This document shows, in pieces, positions 17,525 to 27,463 of a DNA stretch of 64,000 nucleotides (positions are counted from its first letter, which is position 1; the number at the start of each line of letters is the position of its first letter). Made by a program: the position numbers and the translations under genes. Under the pieces are notes generated by a model. That model saw only the letters and a program-made list of their open reading frames with translations, searched no databases and was not told the DNA's origin. This stretch comes from Comamonadaceae bacterium (GTDB lineage Bacteria > Pseudomonadota > Gammaproteobacteria > Burkholderiales > Burkholderiaceae_C): contig JAIXXF010000003.1 of the NCBI GenBank assembly GCA_027490925.1, forward strand, positions 1-64,000, given 5' to 3'.

Positions 17525-18499
17525 TCATGGGGGGCTGTCTGGTGACGCCGCGCCGTTTGTGGCGGCGCCGTCGTTCAGCGGTGCGACGGTGACGCTGACC
17601 CGCAGCACATGGTGTGCACCGCCGTGGATCACGCCCCGGACCGGCGACACGTCGGCGTAGTCGCGGCCCCTGGCCACAGTGACATAGTCCTCGCCAGGCG
17701 TGCGGTTGTTGGTGGGGTCCAGGTCGATCCAGTGGCCGACCGGGGCCACGCGCTCATGGGGCGATGCGGTGTTCAAGGGCAACGCACGGGGCAGGTACAC
17801 CGACGCCCAGGCATGGGACGCGTCGGCACCCACCAGGCGCGGTTGACCGGGCGGGGGCTGGGTCAGCATGTAGCCACTAACGTACCGGGCGGGCAGACCC
17901 AGCGCGCGGCAACACGCCACCAGAATGTGCGCAAAGTCCTGGCACACGCCACGCTTTTGCGTCAGTGCCTGCAGTGCGGGGGTGTTCACCTCGGTGCTGT
18001 GCCCGTCGTATGTGAATTCGTCGTGAATGCGCCCCATCAGCGCGGTGGCGGCTTCGACCCATGGGCGACCCGGCGTGAAGGTGGCCAGCGCGTAGTCGGC
18101 AAACGCCTCGTGGCGGGGCGCGTGGGGCGAGGCGAACACAAACTCGGCCGCCGGGTCGTAAGGCGCGCCTGCGCGGTAGCGCATGCGCTCGCGCACGGCT
18201 TCCCAGGTTTGGTCCAGGTCTTCGGGGTGGGGCCAGGTGAGAGGGGGACGGGTGGACACCACGCTGTCGGCCACCACGGTCAAGTTGTCGTGGGCGTTTT
18301 GTAGCGAGAAGAACGCGCGGGTGTTGCCATAGACGTCCTGGGCTTCGGACCGGCGATCAGACGCTGGGCTGATGTGCAGGTGGTGAGACAGCACCTGTTG
18401 GCAGGGGGTGTCCAGCGGGCGCAGGTGGGCCATGTGCTGGGCGGTCTTCACCGCGGGGGTGTAGGCGTAGTGGGTTTCGTGGACAACGCGCAGCAGCAT
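17525..18499 (-). CDS. Transglutaminase-like cysteine protease-fold protein
   Basis: A 324-residue member of the bacterial transglutaminase-like superfamily with an N-terminal beta-strand domain (LRVVHETHYAYTPAVKTAQH). The catalytic triad is visible: Cys in KRGVCQDFAH (about 168), His in DASHAWASVYL and Asp in WIDLDPTNN. Relatives are encoded beside circularly permuted ATP-grasp and alpha-E proteins, and are thought to hydrolyse or transfer peptide/amide bonds made by the ATP-grasp ligase. It follows the fused ATP-grasp-alpha-E gene by 8 bases, so they are one operon. No signal peptide is seen. The reaction is unproven. Confidence 0.88.
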   Translation of the reverse strand: MLLRVVHETHYAYTPAVKTAQHMAHLRPLDTPCQQVLSHHLHISPASDRRSEAQDVYGNTRAFFSLQNAHDNLTVVADSVVSTRPPLTWPHPEDLDQTWEAVRERMRYRAGAPYDPAAEFVFASPHAPRHEAFADYALATFTPGRPWVEAATALMGRIHDEFTYDGHSTEVNTPALQALTQKRGVCQDFAHILVACCRALGLPARYVSGYMLTQPPPGQPRLVGADASHAWASVYLPRALPLNTASPHERVAPVGHWIDLDPTNNRTPGEDYVTVARGRDYADVSPVRGVIHGGAHHVLRVSVTVAPLNDGAATNGAASPDSPP

Positions 18500-18507
18500 G
18501 GTGAACC

Positions 18508-21156
18508 TCAGGCGCCAATGCTGAGCTTGTCTTCACCCGAATGGGTGAAGTACAGCGTGCCGATCCGGTCCGACAGTCGGTAGGCCGTGGCGCTGCACTG
18601 TTCCAGTTGCGCCACCAGCACAGAGTGGTCGGGCAGGATGCCGTCGCCCAATGGGGCCACTGGCTGGGACAGCGTGGCCAGCGGCCAGTGGCCAGGGTCT
18701 GGCACCTTGAGGCCCAGCGCGTCCAGGCTGTCGGCCGTGCCCACTGCCAACTTCGCCAAGCGGTTGTTGAGCGACTGGGCCACCCAGGCCAGGGAGCGGG
18801 GGTTGTCGCGGTCCAGCACCAGCAGGTCCAGCAGGGCGGGAATGTCGCGCCGCTGCTGGTACTGGGCGTGGAAGGTGATGGTGCTGTCGAACAGGGAGAC
18901 CAAGGCTTCAAAGCCCGCTTCGTTTTGCACCGCGCCGGTCTCGAATGCCACCGCCATGGCATGGGCCAAAAAGCCGAGCCGCTCGATGTGCCGCCCCACA
19001 CTCAGCAGGCGCCAGCCGTCGTCGCGCGTCATGCGGTCGGTCTGGGCACCGGTCATGGCCGCCATGTGCATGCTCGCGGCTTCCAGCGCCAACAGCGCCC
19101 GGTTGGTGGAAAAGTCTTGGTCGGCACTTTGCTCGGCGCAGCGCTGTGTGAACTCGGCGTCGGCCCGGCCGATGAGCCGCCACTGCTCCTGGGACAGCCG
19201 CTCACGCACCGACGAGGCCGCTTGCCTCGTGGCGCGCAGGTTGAAACCGACGCTGCCACTGCCCACGTCGGCCGACAGGTTGGCCACCAGCGCGCGCTCA
19301 AACACCCGGCGCGCCTGCCCAGCCAAGGGCACATCGGCCAGCACAAGGCCGTTGCGAACACCCAGCTGGCTGAGCCACGCCAGCAAAGGGGCGGACGACT
19401 GGTCTTCCCCGTTCAGGCACTCCAGCGTCAGCCGCGCCAGCCGAATGGTGTTCTCGCTGCGTTCCGTGTAGCGTCCGAGCCAGAACAAATTTTCTGCGGC
19501 TCGGCTGGTCACCACGCGTTTTCCGTGCACCAGAGACGATCTCGACGCTTGCGCGGGCAACAGCGTGGAGCGATCGACCTCACCGTCGGTCATCACCCAG
19601 ACGTCGGCACTGCCACCGCCGCGCTGCATGGAAGCCACCCCCGCGTCGGCGCTGGCAATGCGTGCCAGCCCGCCCGGCAGAACACGCCAGGACTGGGCGC
19701 CGTCAGACACCGCATACACCCGCAACAGCACCGACCGCGGGACGATGTGCCCCGCCTCTGGTTGGTCGCCAGCATCGGGTTGCCAAGTGGGCATTTGAGA
19801 CAGCGGCAAGTACGACTGCACCGTGTGCGCGTTCCCGTCGCGCAGAATGCGGCCCACCCATTCGTCCAACTGGCGACGCGATTGCGAGCGGCCCAGCACC
19901 GCGTGGAACGAGCCATGGGTGCGCGAACCGACGTAGGTGGGCTTGATCACGCTGTGGTGCAAGCGCGGCAGTGCGTCTTGCATGGCGGCGTGCTCGCCAC
20001 ACCACCAGGTCGGCAACGCCGGCAGCTGCAGTTTCTCTCCGGTGAGGTGCCGCGACAGGGCAGGCAAAAAGCCCAGCAGCGCGGCCGACTCCAAGAAGCC
20101 AGCGCCCGGCGCATTGGCCACCAACACGTTGCCAGCGCGGATGGCCTGCAACAGCCCGGGCACACCCAGTCGGGAGTCGGCGCGCAGCTCCAGCGGGTCC
20201 AGAAAAGGATCGTCCAGCCGTTTCAGCAAGCCGTGCACTGGTTCCAGTCCGCGCAAGGTGCGCAGGTACACGTGTTGGTCACGCACGGTCAGGTCGCTGC
20301 CCTCCACCAAGGTGATGCCAAGGTAACGCGCCAGATAAGCGTGCTCGAAATAGGTCTCGTTGAATGGGCCGGGGGTCAGCAGGGCGATGTGGGCGTCTGC
20401 CCCGGCGCTGCTGAGCTGTTTGAGGTTGTCGATCAGCGCCCGGTAGGTGGCCGCGAGGCGCTGCACTTGCAGACCTTGAAAGGCCTGGGGAAACAGACGC
20501 GAAATGGCGATGCGGTTTTCCAGCAGGTAGCCCAGACCGGACGGGGCTTCCGTGCTCTGTGACACCACCCACCACAGGCCGTCGGGCCCACGGGCGAGGT
20601 CGAATGCCGCCACGTGCAGGCGCGGCCCCGCCGCTGGCGGGGCGCCATGCATCTCGCGCAGGTAGCTGGGATGCCCTTGCACCAGCGCAGGCGGGAGCAG
20701 CCCCTCGGCGAGCAGCCGTTGCGGACCGTACACGTCGGTCAACACCTGTTCCAGCAGGCGCATGCGCTGCAGCACACCGGCTTCGATCTGCCGCCAATCG
20801 TGCGGCTGGATGATAAACGGAAACAGATCCAACGACCATGGGCGCTGGGGCCCGCTGGTGTCGGCGTACACGTTGTAGGTGACCCCGTTGTCACGGATCT
20901 GGCGTTGCAATTGGGCACTGCGGCGGTTCAGGTCGCGCAGCCCGTCCTGGCCCAGGTGGGTGAAAAACCCCTGCCACGGGGCGGCCAGTGGGGCGGGTGC
21001 GCCGGGCGTCCGGGAAGGGGCATCGGCACCAGGGGAGGGCGACGCAGCACCGCGCAGCTCGTCAAAGTGATCGGTGGCGGCCGGTGCGGCCAGGCTGGCG
21101 GCCAGTTCGGCAGCGCTGCCACCGGGCAGGGCGTTGTCAGAAAGAGATAGGTTCAC
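18508..21156 (-). CDS. Circularly permuted ATP-grasp and alpha-E fusion protein
   Basis: An 882-residue fusion. After a low-complexity start, about residues 55-510 form a type 2 circularly permuted ATP-grasp ligase (WSLDLFPFIIQPHDW, YLLENRIAISRLFP, LTPGPFNETYFEHAYLARY, SDLTVRD). About residues 555-875 form an alpha-E helical domain (AAENLFWLGRYTERSENTIR). The ligase should join a carboxylate to an amine, perhaps building a peptide tag; the substrate is unknown. The same domains occur as separate genes at 27464-29920. The start is unsure: GTG at 21156 gives MNLSLSDN, while an open frame runs to 21249. It lies in an operon with transglutaminases on both sides. Confidence 0.88.
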   Translation of the reverse strand: MNLSLSDNALPGGSAAELAASLAAPAATDHFDELRGAASPSPGADAPSRTPGAPAPLAAPWQGFFTHLGQDGLRDLNRRSAQLQRQIRDNGVTYNVYADTSGPQRPWSLDLFPFIIQPHDWRQIEAGVLQRMRLLEQVLTDVYGPQRLLAEGLLPPALVQGHPSYLREMHGAPPAAGPRLHVAAFDLARGPDGLWWVVSQSTEAPSGLGYLLENRIAISRLFPQAFQGLQVQRLAATYRALIDNLKQLSSAGADAHIALLTPGPFNETYFEHAYLARYLGITLVEGSDLTVRDQHVYLRTLRGLEPVHGLLKRLDDPFLDPLELRADSRLGVPGLLQAIRAGNVLVANAPGAGFLESAALLGFLPALSRHLTGEKLQLPALPTWWCGEHAAMQDALPRLHHSVIKPTYVGSRTHGSFHAVLGRSQSRRQLDEWVGRILRDGNAHTVQSYLPLSQMPTWQPDAGDQPEAGHIVPRSVLLRVYAVSDGAQSWRVLPGGLARIASADAGVASMQRGGGSADVWVMTDGEVDRSTLLPAQASRSSLVHGKRVVTSRAAENLFWLGRYTERSENTIRLARLTLECLNGEDQSSAPLLAWLSQLGVRNGLVLADVPLAGQARRVFERALVANLSADVGSGSVGFNLRATRQAASSVRERLSQEQWRLIGRADAEFTQRCAEQSADQDFSTNRALLALEAASMHMAAMTGAQTDRMTRDDGWRLLSVGRHIERLGFLAHAMAVAFETGAVQNEAGFEALVSLFDSTITFHAQYQQRRDIPALLDLLVLDRDNPRSLAWVAQSLNNRLAKLAVGTADSLDALGLKVPDPGHWPLATLSQPVAPLGDGILPDHSVLVAQLEQCSATAYRLSDRIGTLYFTHSGEDKLSIGA

Positions 21157-21254
21157 AGTGTCCACGGGTCTCGCAATTGTCACACCCCGTTTGGCACCCG
21201 TGCGCCCAGACCGTCGCGTCCATGCGACAGGCTGGCCGACCGGCCACACATGTC

Positions 21255-24200
21255 TCAGCGTTTGGCCGAATGCCGCAGGTCGCGGGTGAATGGGAACTCG
21301 CGGCTGCCTGGCAACTGGATGTTGGCTGGCGGCACGTGTACCGCACCTGCGGTGTGGCCCATTCGGAAAAAGCGGCTCAGGCGGCGGCTTTCGGCTTCAT
21401 AGGCGTTGACCGGCAGGCTGTCGTGGTTGCGACCACCCGGGTGGGCCACATGGTATTGACAGCCGCCAAGGGAGCGCTTCATCCAGGTGTCGACGATGTC
21501 GAACACCAGAGGCGCATGGACCCCAATCGAGGGGTGCAGACTGGACGGGGGGTTCCAGGCCTTGTAACGCACACCGGCCACGTATTCGCCCACCGTGCCT
21601 GTGGGTTGCAGCGGCAGGGGCTCGCCATTGCAGGTGATGGCGTAGCGGCTGTCGTTGAAGCCGCTGACCCGCACTTCCAGGCGTTCCAGCGAGGAGTCGA
21701 CATACCGGGCGGTGCCGCCGGCGGTGCTTTCCTCGCCCATGACGTGCCAGGGCTCCAGCGCGTTGCGCAGTGTCAGTTCCACGCCCCGGACCTGGACCTC
21801 ACCCACCAGCGGGAAGCGGAATTCAAAATGCGGCGCAAACCATGCCGGGTCGAAGCCATAGCCGGCCGATTGCAGCTCCGCCATCACATCGTCGAAGTCC
21901 ATTTGCACGAAGGTGGGCAGCAAGAATCGGTCGTGCAGTTCTGTACCCCAGCGGGTCGCGGGCGCATCGTAGGGGGTTTGCCAGAAGCGGGCCACCAGCG
22001 CGCGCAACAGCAGTTGCTGGGCCACGCTCATTCGGGCGTGTGGTGGCATCTCGAACGCGCGCAATTCCAGCAAGCCCAGGCGACCGGTGGCGCTGTCGGG
22101 CGAGTACATTTTGTCGATGCAGAACTCGCTGCGGTGTGTGTTGCCCGTGACGTCGATCAGGATGTTGCGCAACGCCCGGTCCACCAGCCACGGTGGCATG
22201 GCCTGTCCAAACCGGCTGCGGTTGTTGCGGATTTCGGCCAGTGCGATTTCGAGTTCGTAGAGTTGGTCGTTGCGCGCCTCGTCCACCCGGGGGGCTTGGC
22301 TGGTAGGACCGATGAACATGCCGCTGAAAAGGTAGCTGAGGCTGGGGTGGTTGTGCCAGTACAGCAGCAAGCTGGCAAGCAACTCCGGCCGGCGCAGAAA
22401 CGGGCTGTCGGCGGGCGTGGCGCCGCCCAATACGAAGTGGTTGCCACCGCCGGTGCCGGTGTGGCGGCCGTCGGTCATGAATTTCTCGGCCGACAGGCGG
22501 GTCTCGAATGCAGCCTGGTACAAAAATTCGGTGTTTTGTACCAGTTCGGCCCAACTGTGGGCAGGGTGGACATTGACTTCGATCACGCCCGGGTCCGGGG
22601 TGACCTGAAGGAGCTTCAGGCGCGGGTCGCGCGGAGGCGGGTAGCCCTCGATCACCAGCTTCATTTGCAGCTCGGCGGCGGTAGCCTCGATCGCCGCGAG
22701 CAGGTCGAGGTAGTCGTCCAGGCGGGCCAGCGGCGGCATGAACACATACAGCACCCCCGACGCCGTGCCTTGTTGCTCGGCCTTGGGCCCATTGGCGCGG
22801 CGCGGGTCGCGCACTTCGACGCACAGCGCGGTGCGTGTCAGGCCCGCAGCGGATTGGAAGCGCTCGGGCGCCGCCGCGAAGCCGCTGGGCTCGGGCTGTC
22901 CGGGGCGGCGCGCGTGGTCGCCCGCTTGAGCCTGGCCCGGTCCGTCCTGGCGCCGCCGGGTGGCTTCAGTGGGCAGGGTGCTGCCAGCGAGGTAGGGGAC
23001 ACCTTGCCGACTGGCAGAGGGCGCAGTGGTGTCCAGTGTGTAACGCGACCGCAACGTCTCGGCGGAGGGCAACGGGTCACGCGCGGCAAACGGGTCTTGT
23101 GGCACGGCGTAGGGGTAGTCGCCTTGGCTGACCCAGGGCAGGGCGTTCAGCGGCAGTCGGTAGCCCATGGGCGAGTCCCCTGGGATCAGGTACATCCTGT
23201 TGTCGCGAAAGAACCAGGGGCCGGTGCGCCACGCGTGGCCGGCAAGCGGGTCGTTCGGTCGATTGTCGCTCGGTTGAAGCGGTAGCACGTAGCCAACCAC
23301 CGCGTCGAGCTGCTGAGAAAAGACGCGGCGCAGCCGGGCGCGTTCCATCTCGTCGTCGAGCCGCGAATCGAACGGATCAACGTTGATCGGCAGGCGGCCT
23401 TCGCGCCAGAGGTAGTACAGCGTGTCCTCATACCCCGGTTGGATGAACGCATCGGTGACTTGCAGTTTGCCAGCCAGGCACCGGATGAATCGCTGGGCGT
23501 CGGCGCTGGTGTAGGCGGATGGCTGTCGTTCGTCGGCGAACAGGTCTGGGTTGCGCCAAGCCGACTGGCCGTCCGTCCGCCAGTAGATGCCGAGCGCCCA
23601 GCGCGGCAGCTGCTCCCCCGGGTACCACTTTCCCTGCCCAAAATGCAGGAAACCACCGCGCCCGTATTCTTGGCGCAGCTTGTGCACCAGCTCGGTGGCG
23701 TAGCCGCGTTTGGTGGGGCCCAACGCGTCGGTGTTCCACTCGGCCGCATCGCGGTCATTCACCGCAACGAAAGTGGGCTCCCCGCCCATGGTCAAGCGCA
23801 CATCGCTAGCCACCAATTCGGCATCGACCTGGTGGCCCAAGGCCAGGACCGCTTCCCACTGCGCGTCGGTGTAGGGTTTGGTAACGCGGGGTGACTCATG
23901 GATGCGGGTGATGGACATCTCATGCCCGAACTCGACCTCTGCCTCGTCGACCACGCCTTCAATCGGGGCGGCGCTCGACGGCTGCGGCGTGCAGGCCAGC
24001 GGGATGTGTCCCTCGCCGGCCATCAGGCCGGAGGTCGCGTCAAGCCCGATCCAGCCTGCGCCAGGCAGGTAGACCTCGCACCACGCGTGCAGATCGGTGA
24101 AGTCGTGGGTCGTGCCGCTCGGGCCGTCCAGCGCTTTGACATCGGGCGTCAGTTGAATCAGGTAGCCCGACACAAAGCGCGCGGCCAGCCCGCAATGGCG

Positions 24201-24773
24201 CAGCAACTCCACCAGCAGCCAGCCCGAGTCACGGCATGAGCCGCTCGATTTGGTCAACGTTTCCTCGGGCGATTGCACTCCCTGCTCCATGCGGATGAGG
24301 TAGTTGATGTCCCGGGCAACCTGTTGGTTGATGGAAACCAAAAAGTCGATCGTGCGGCGCGGGGTGCGGTCGATCGCGTCCAGGTATGTCTGCAAACGCG
24401 GTGTCGCGGGCTTGGTCGCCAGGTACGGCGCCAGCTCCTGGCGTTGTGTGGCCGAGTAGGTGAAAGGAAAGTTCTCTGCGTGAGGTTCTAGGAAAAAGTC
24501 AAACGGGTTGTAGACCGACATCTCGGTCACCATGTCCACCGTGACTTTGAATTCGGTGACCTTCTCCGGGAACACCAGCCGGGCAAGGTAATTGGCGAAA
24601 GGGTCTTGTTGCCAGTTGATGAAGTGACCGACCGGCTCGACCTTGAGCGAATAAGAAACGATGTGGCTGCGGCAATGCGGCGCGGGTCGCAGGCGCACCA
24701 CTTGCGCGCCGAGGGCGACCGGTCGGTCGTAGCGGTAATGGGTGACGTGGTGTAGAGCAGCGTGGATCGACAT
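21255..24773 (-). CDS. Transglutaminase / DUF2126 fusion protein
   Basis: A very large (1172-residue) cytoplasmic protein. Its N-terminal third is a transglutaminase-like domain with catalytic Cys in SGSCRDSGWLLVELL, His in DLHAWCEVYLP and Asp in WIGLDATSG. Most of the rest is a DUF2126 region (VDAELVASDVRLTMGGEPTF through VLGGATPADSPFLRRPELL and beyond). Proteins of this make-up are regularly encoded with ATP-grasp and alpha-E proteins. The ATG at 24773 (MSIHAALHHVTHYRYDRPV) is chosen because upstream codons have no homology. It is the first gene of the three-gene operon and is divergent from comEC. The role is not established. Confidence 0.88.
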   Translation of the reverse strand: MSIHAALHHVTHYRYDRPVALGAQVVRLRPAPHCRSHIVSYSLKVEPVGHFINWQQDPFANYLARLVFPEKVTEFKVTVDMVTEMSVYNPFDFFLEPHAENFPFTYSATQRQELAPYLATKPATPRLQTYLDAIDRTPRRTIDFLVSINQQVARDINYLIRMEQGVQSPEETLTKSSGSCRDSGWLLVELLRHCGLAARFVSGYLIQLTPDVKALDGPSGTTHDFTDLHAWCEVYLPGAGWIGLDATSGLMAGEGHIPLACTPQPSSAAPIEGVVDEAEVEFGHEMSITRIHESPRVTKPYTDAQWEAVLALGHQVDAELVASDVRLTMGGEPTFVAVNDRDAAEWNTDALGPTKRGYATELVHKLRQEYGRGGFLHFGQGKWYPGEQLPRWALGIYWRTDGQSAWRNPDLFADERQPSAYTSADAQRFIRCLAGKLQVTDAFIQPGYEDTLYYLWREGRLPINVDPFDSRLDDEMERARLRRVFSQQLDAVVGYVLPLQPSDNRPNDPLAGHAWRTGPWFFRDNRMYLIPGDSPMGYRLPLNALPWVSQGDYPYAVPQDPFAARDPLPSAETLRSRYTLDTTAPSASRQGVPYLAGSTLPTEATRRRQDGPGQAQAGDHARRPGQPEPSGFAAAPERFQSAAGLTRTALCVEVRDPRRANGPKAEQQGTASGVLYVFMPPLARLDDYLDLLAAIEATAAELQMKLVIEGYPPPRDPRLKLLQVTPDPGVIEVNVHPAHSWAELVQNTEFLYQAAFETRLSAEKFMTDGRHTGTGGGNHFVLGGATPADSPFLRRPELLASLLLYWHNHPSLSYLFSGMFIGPTSQAPRVDEARNDQLYELEIALAEIRNNRSRFGQAMPPWLVDRALRNILIDVTGNTHRSEFCIDKMYSPDSATGRLGLLELRAFEMPPHARMSVAQQLLLRALVARFWQTPYDAPATRWGTELHDRFLLPTFVQMDFDDVMAELQSAGYGFDPAWFAPHFEFRFPLVGEVQVRGVELTLRNALEPWHVMGEESTAGGTARYVDSSLERLEVRVSGFNDSRYAITCNGEPLPLQPTGTVGEYVAGVRYKAWNPPSSLHPSIGVHAPLVFDIVDTWMKRSLGGCQYHVAHPGGRNHDSLPVNAYEAESRRLSRFFRMGHTAGAVHVPPANIQLPGSREFPFTRDLRHSAKR

Positions 24774-24929
24774 GCAGTGGTACCGGGTTGGGGGCGTGGG
24801 TGGCTTTGGCGTCACTTCCGCGTAGATCAGCTTAGCAAGAGCCGAGCCATGCCAGTGTGACAGCTTGCCAGCGCCCCAACCATAATCTTCTGCACACGCC
24901 CGCTGTCCGCCCTCAAGCCGCCAAGCCCC

Positions 24930-27398
24930 ATGACGCCGCAACCAGCGCCATCAACGACCCGTTGGACGCCCATTTCAGGCTGGGGTGTCGGCTTGCTGGC
25001 GTTTGTCGCCGGGTCGGCGGTGCAACTGCAACAGACCGACCTTTGGCCCGGTTGGGTCTATGTGTGTGGGGCGCTGGATGCGGTTTTGCTGCTGTGGGCC
25101 GCGCTCTTGTGGGGTCGACCCGGGCGGTGGCGCACCGCGGCAATCGCGTTGGCGCTGCTCGTTCTCGGCTTTTCGCTGGCGGGCGCCCGCGCCAGCCACC
25201 AGTGGGCCCAGCGCCTCAGTCCGGCGTTGGAGGGCCAAGACCTCACCGTCACCGGTTGGGTCGCCGCCATGCCGCAGCGGACCGACACCGGGCTGCGATT
25301 TCGGTTCGCGGTGGACGCGGCGCAACGGACGGGCGCAGCGGGTGAGGCTGTGCAACTGCCACCCAACATCCAACTGGGGTGGTATGGGGGTGTGGCGAGA
25401 ACCGACACCGCCGACCCTGCTGTGTGGCAGCTTTCCAGCCAGCCGCCAGATGTGCGCGCTGGCGACCGGTGGCGTTTGACCGTACGGCTCAAGGCGCCCC
25501 ACGGACAGTCGAATCCGCACGGTTACGACCACGAGCTTTGGTTGTGGGAGCAGGGCCTGTTGGCCACCGGCTATGTCCGTGCTGGCGCCAAAGACCCGGC
25601 CCCCGAGCGCTTGGCCACCAGTTGGCGGTATCCGGTGGAGCAGCTGCGTCAGCGGGTGCGCGACGCGGTGTTTGCAGCGGTGGCGGAGCCCGCCACCGCG
25701 GGCGTGCTGGCGGCCTTGGTGACGGGGGACCAGCGCGCCATCGACCGCGCCGATTGGGACGTCTTTCGCGCCACCGGTGTGGCCCACTTGATGAGCATTT
25801 CTGGCCTGCACATCACCATGTTTGCCTGGCTGGCGGCGGCTGTGGTGAATGTGCTGTGGCGACGCAGTGCATGGCTCTGCCTGCGATGCCCGGCGCCACA
25901 CGCGGCGGTCTGGGGTGGGCTGGCGCTTGCGGCCGGCTACGCCTTGTTCAGCGGCTGGGGGGTGCCTGCCCAGCGCACCGTCTGCATGCTGGCGGTCGCG
26001 GCGGCGCTGCAGGTGTCGGGCAGGCAATGGCCTGCAGGGGTGCGCTGGTCGCTGGTCATGGCGGTGGTGGTGGCGGCCGATCCGTGGGCGCTTTTGCAGC
26101 CTGGGTTTTGGCTCAGCTTTGTCGCGGTCGCTGTTCTATTTGCTAGCAATTCAGGAGCAAACCAGTCCGTCCATCAGAGGGTCGGACACCGTTTTCTATC
26201 GGTTTTTAAGGAGCAGGCGGTGATCACCGTCGCTTTGACGCCGCTCACGCTGCTGTTGTTTGGTCAGGTGTCTCTGGTCGGTCTGTTGGCCAACCTGGTG
26301 GCCATCCCTTGGGTGACCCTGGTGCTGACGCCCCTGGCGTTGGCAGGCGCGGTCTGGGCGCCGTTGTGGGGCCTGGCGGGGATGGCCGCCGAGGCGCTGG
26401 GTTGGGTGTTAAAGCCTCTGGCGTCGTGGCCATGGGCCACCTACACCACGGCAGTCGCCCCGCTGTGGGCTGGGGCCTTGGGTCTGTTGGGCGGCGTGCT
26501 GTTGGTGTGGCCGTGGCCATGGCGCTGGCGCGTCTTGGGTCTGCCGCTGGTCCTTCCTGTGGTGTTGTGGCAAGCGCCCAGGCCAGCGCATGGTGAGTTC
26601 GAGCTGCTGGCGGCCGACGTGGGCCAGGGCACCGCGGTACTGCTGCGAACCGCTCGGCACACGCTGGTGTACGACGCAGGCCCGCGTTATTCCAGTGAAA
26701 GCGATGCGGGGCACCGTGTGGTGGTGCCTCTGCTCCGGGCGCTGGGCGAGCGGGTGAACACGCTGGTGCTGAGCCACCGTGATGTGGATCACACCGGCGG
26801 CGCCGAAGCGGTGCTGTCGCAGCAACCACAAGCGCTGGTCCTCAGTTCGATCGAGCCCAACCACCCGCTGCGGGCGCGCTGGCCCATGACCCGCTGCGAG
26901 GCTGGACAACGCTGGCGATGGGACGGTGTGGACTTTGAGGTGTTGCACCCTCTGCCGGGCGACTACGACACCACGCGCAAAAGCAATGCCCTGAGCTGCG
27001 TGCTGCGCGTGTCCAACGGGCTGCGCCAGGCGTTGCTCACGGGCGACATCGAATCGGCGCAGGAAGCGCGGCTGGTGGCCAGCGGCCATCCGCTGAGCGC
27101 CGACGTTTTGTTGGTACCCCACCACGGCAGCAAGACGTCCTCGACCGAAGCTTTCATTGGCGCGGCGGCGCCTCGGTTCGCCCTGGTCCAGGCGGGTTAC
27201 CGCAACCGGTTCGGTCACCCGGTGCCGTCCGTGTTGGCGCGCTATGAGTCGATGGGGGTGCCGGTGCTGGCGTCCCCTTCGTGCGGCGCGATGACCTGGC
27301 GCTCGGCCTGGCCAGAGCAGGTGACCTGTCACAGGGCGACCGCGCGCCGCTACTGGCACCACCCCGCGGGCCCGGTCGGCGCTGACGCGCCGCCGTGA
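24930..27398 (+). CDS. comEC: DNA internalization competence protein ComEC/Rec2
   Basis: Inner membrane channel that carries single-stranded DNA into the cytoplasm during natural transformation. At 822 residues it has the usual three parts: an N-terminal DUF4131/OB-like segment, a competence membrane domain with many hydrophobic helices (SISGLHITMFAWLAAAVV) and a C-terminal metallo-beta-lactamase-like domain (LAADVGQGTAVLL, LSHRDVDHTGGAEAV, VPHHGSKTSS). The gene looks intact, so the cell has at least this part of the uptake machine. An AT-richer patch at about 26138-26215 codes for a segment that lies where a linker between helices is expected. Confidence 0.92.
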   Translation: MTPQPAPSTTRWTPISGWGVGLLAFVAGSAVQLQQTDLWPGWVYVCGALDAVLLLWAALLWGRPGRWRTAAIALALLVLGFSLAGARASHQWAQRLSPALEGQDLTVTGWVAAMPQRTDTGLRFRFAVDAAQRTGAAGEAVQLPPNIQLGWYGGVARTDTADPAVWQLSSQPPDVRAGDRWRLTVRLKAPHGQSNPHGYDHELWLWEQGLLATGYVRAGAKDPAPERLATSWRYPVEQLRQRVRDAVFAAVAEPATAGVLAALVTGDQRAIDRADWDVFRATGVAHLMSISGLHITMFAWLAAAVVNVLWRRSAWLCLRCPAPHAAVWGGLALAAGYALFSGWGVPAQRTVCMLAVAAALQVSGRQWPAGVRWSLVMAVVVAADPWALLQPGFWLSFVAVAVLFASNSGANQSVHQRVGHRFLSVFKEQAVITVALTPLTLLLFGQVSLVGLLANLVAIPWVTLVLTPLALAGAVWAPLWGLAGMAAEALGWVLKPLASWPWATYTTAVAPLWAGALGLLGGVLLVWPWPWRWRVLGLPLVLPVVLWQAPRPAHGEFELLAADVGQGTAVLLRTARHTLVYDAGPRYSSESDAGHRVVVPLLRALGERVNTLVLSHRDVDHTGGAEAVLSQQPQALVLSSIEPNHPLRARWPMTRCEAGQRWRWDGVDFEVLHPLPGDYDTTRKSNALSCVLRVSNGLRQALLTGDIESAQEARLVASGHPLSADVLLVPHHGSKTSSTEAFIGAAAPRFALVQAGYRNRFGHPVPSVLARYESMGVPVLASPSCGAMTWRSAWPEQVTCHRATARRYWHHPAGPVGADAPP

Positions 27399-27463
27399 GA
27401 TTCGCCTGAGCCCAGCCGAAATCGGCCTGAAACTTGCTAAGCTGCGTGCAGGAGATCGCGCAG

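Noticed and set aside
18541-20562. Long plus-strand frame opposite the ATP-grasp-alpha-E fusion, and a similar one at 20988-23285 opposite the DUF2126 gene.
   Set aside because: Both lie wholly within genes with clear homology on the other strand and show no domain of their own.
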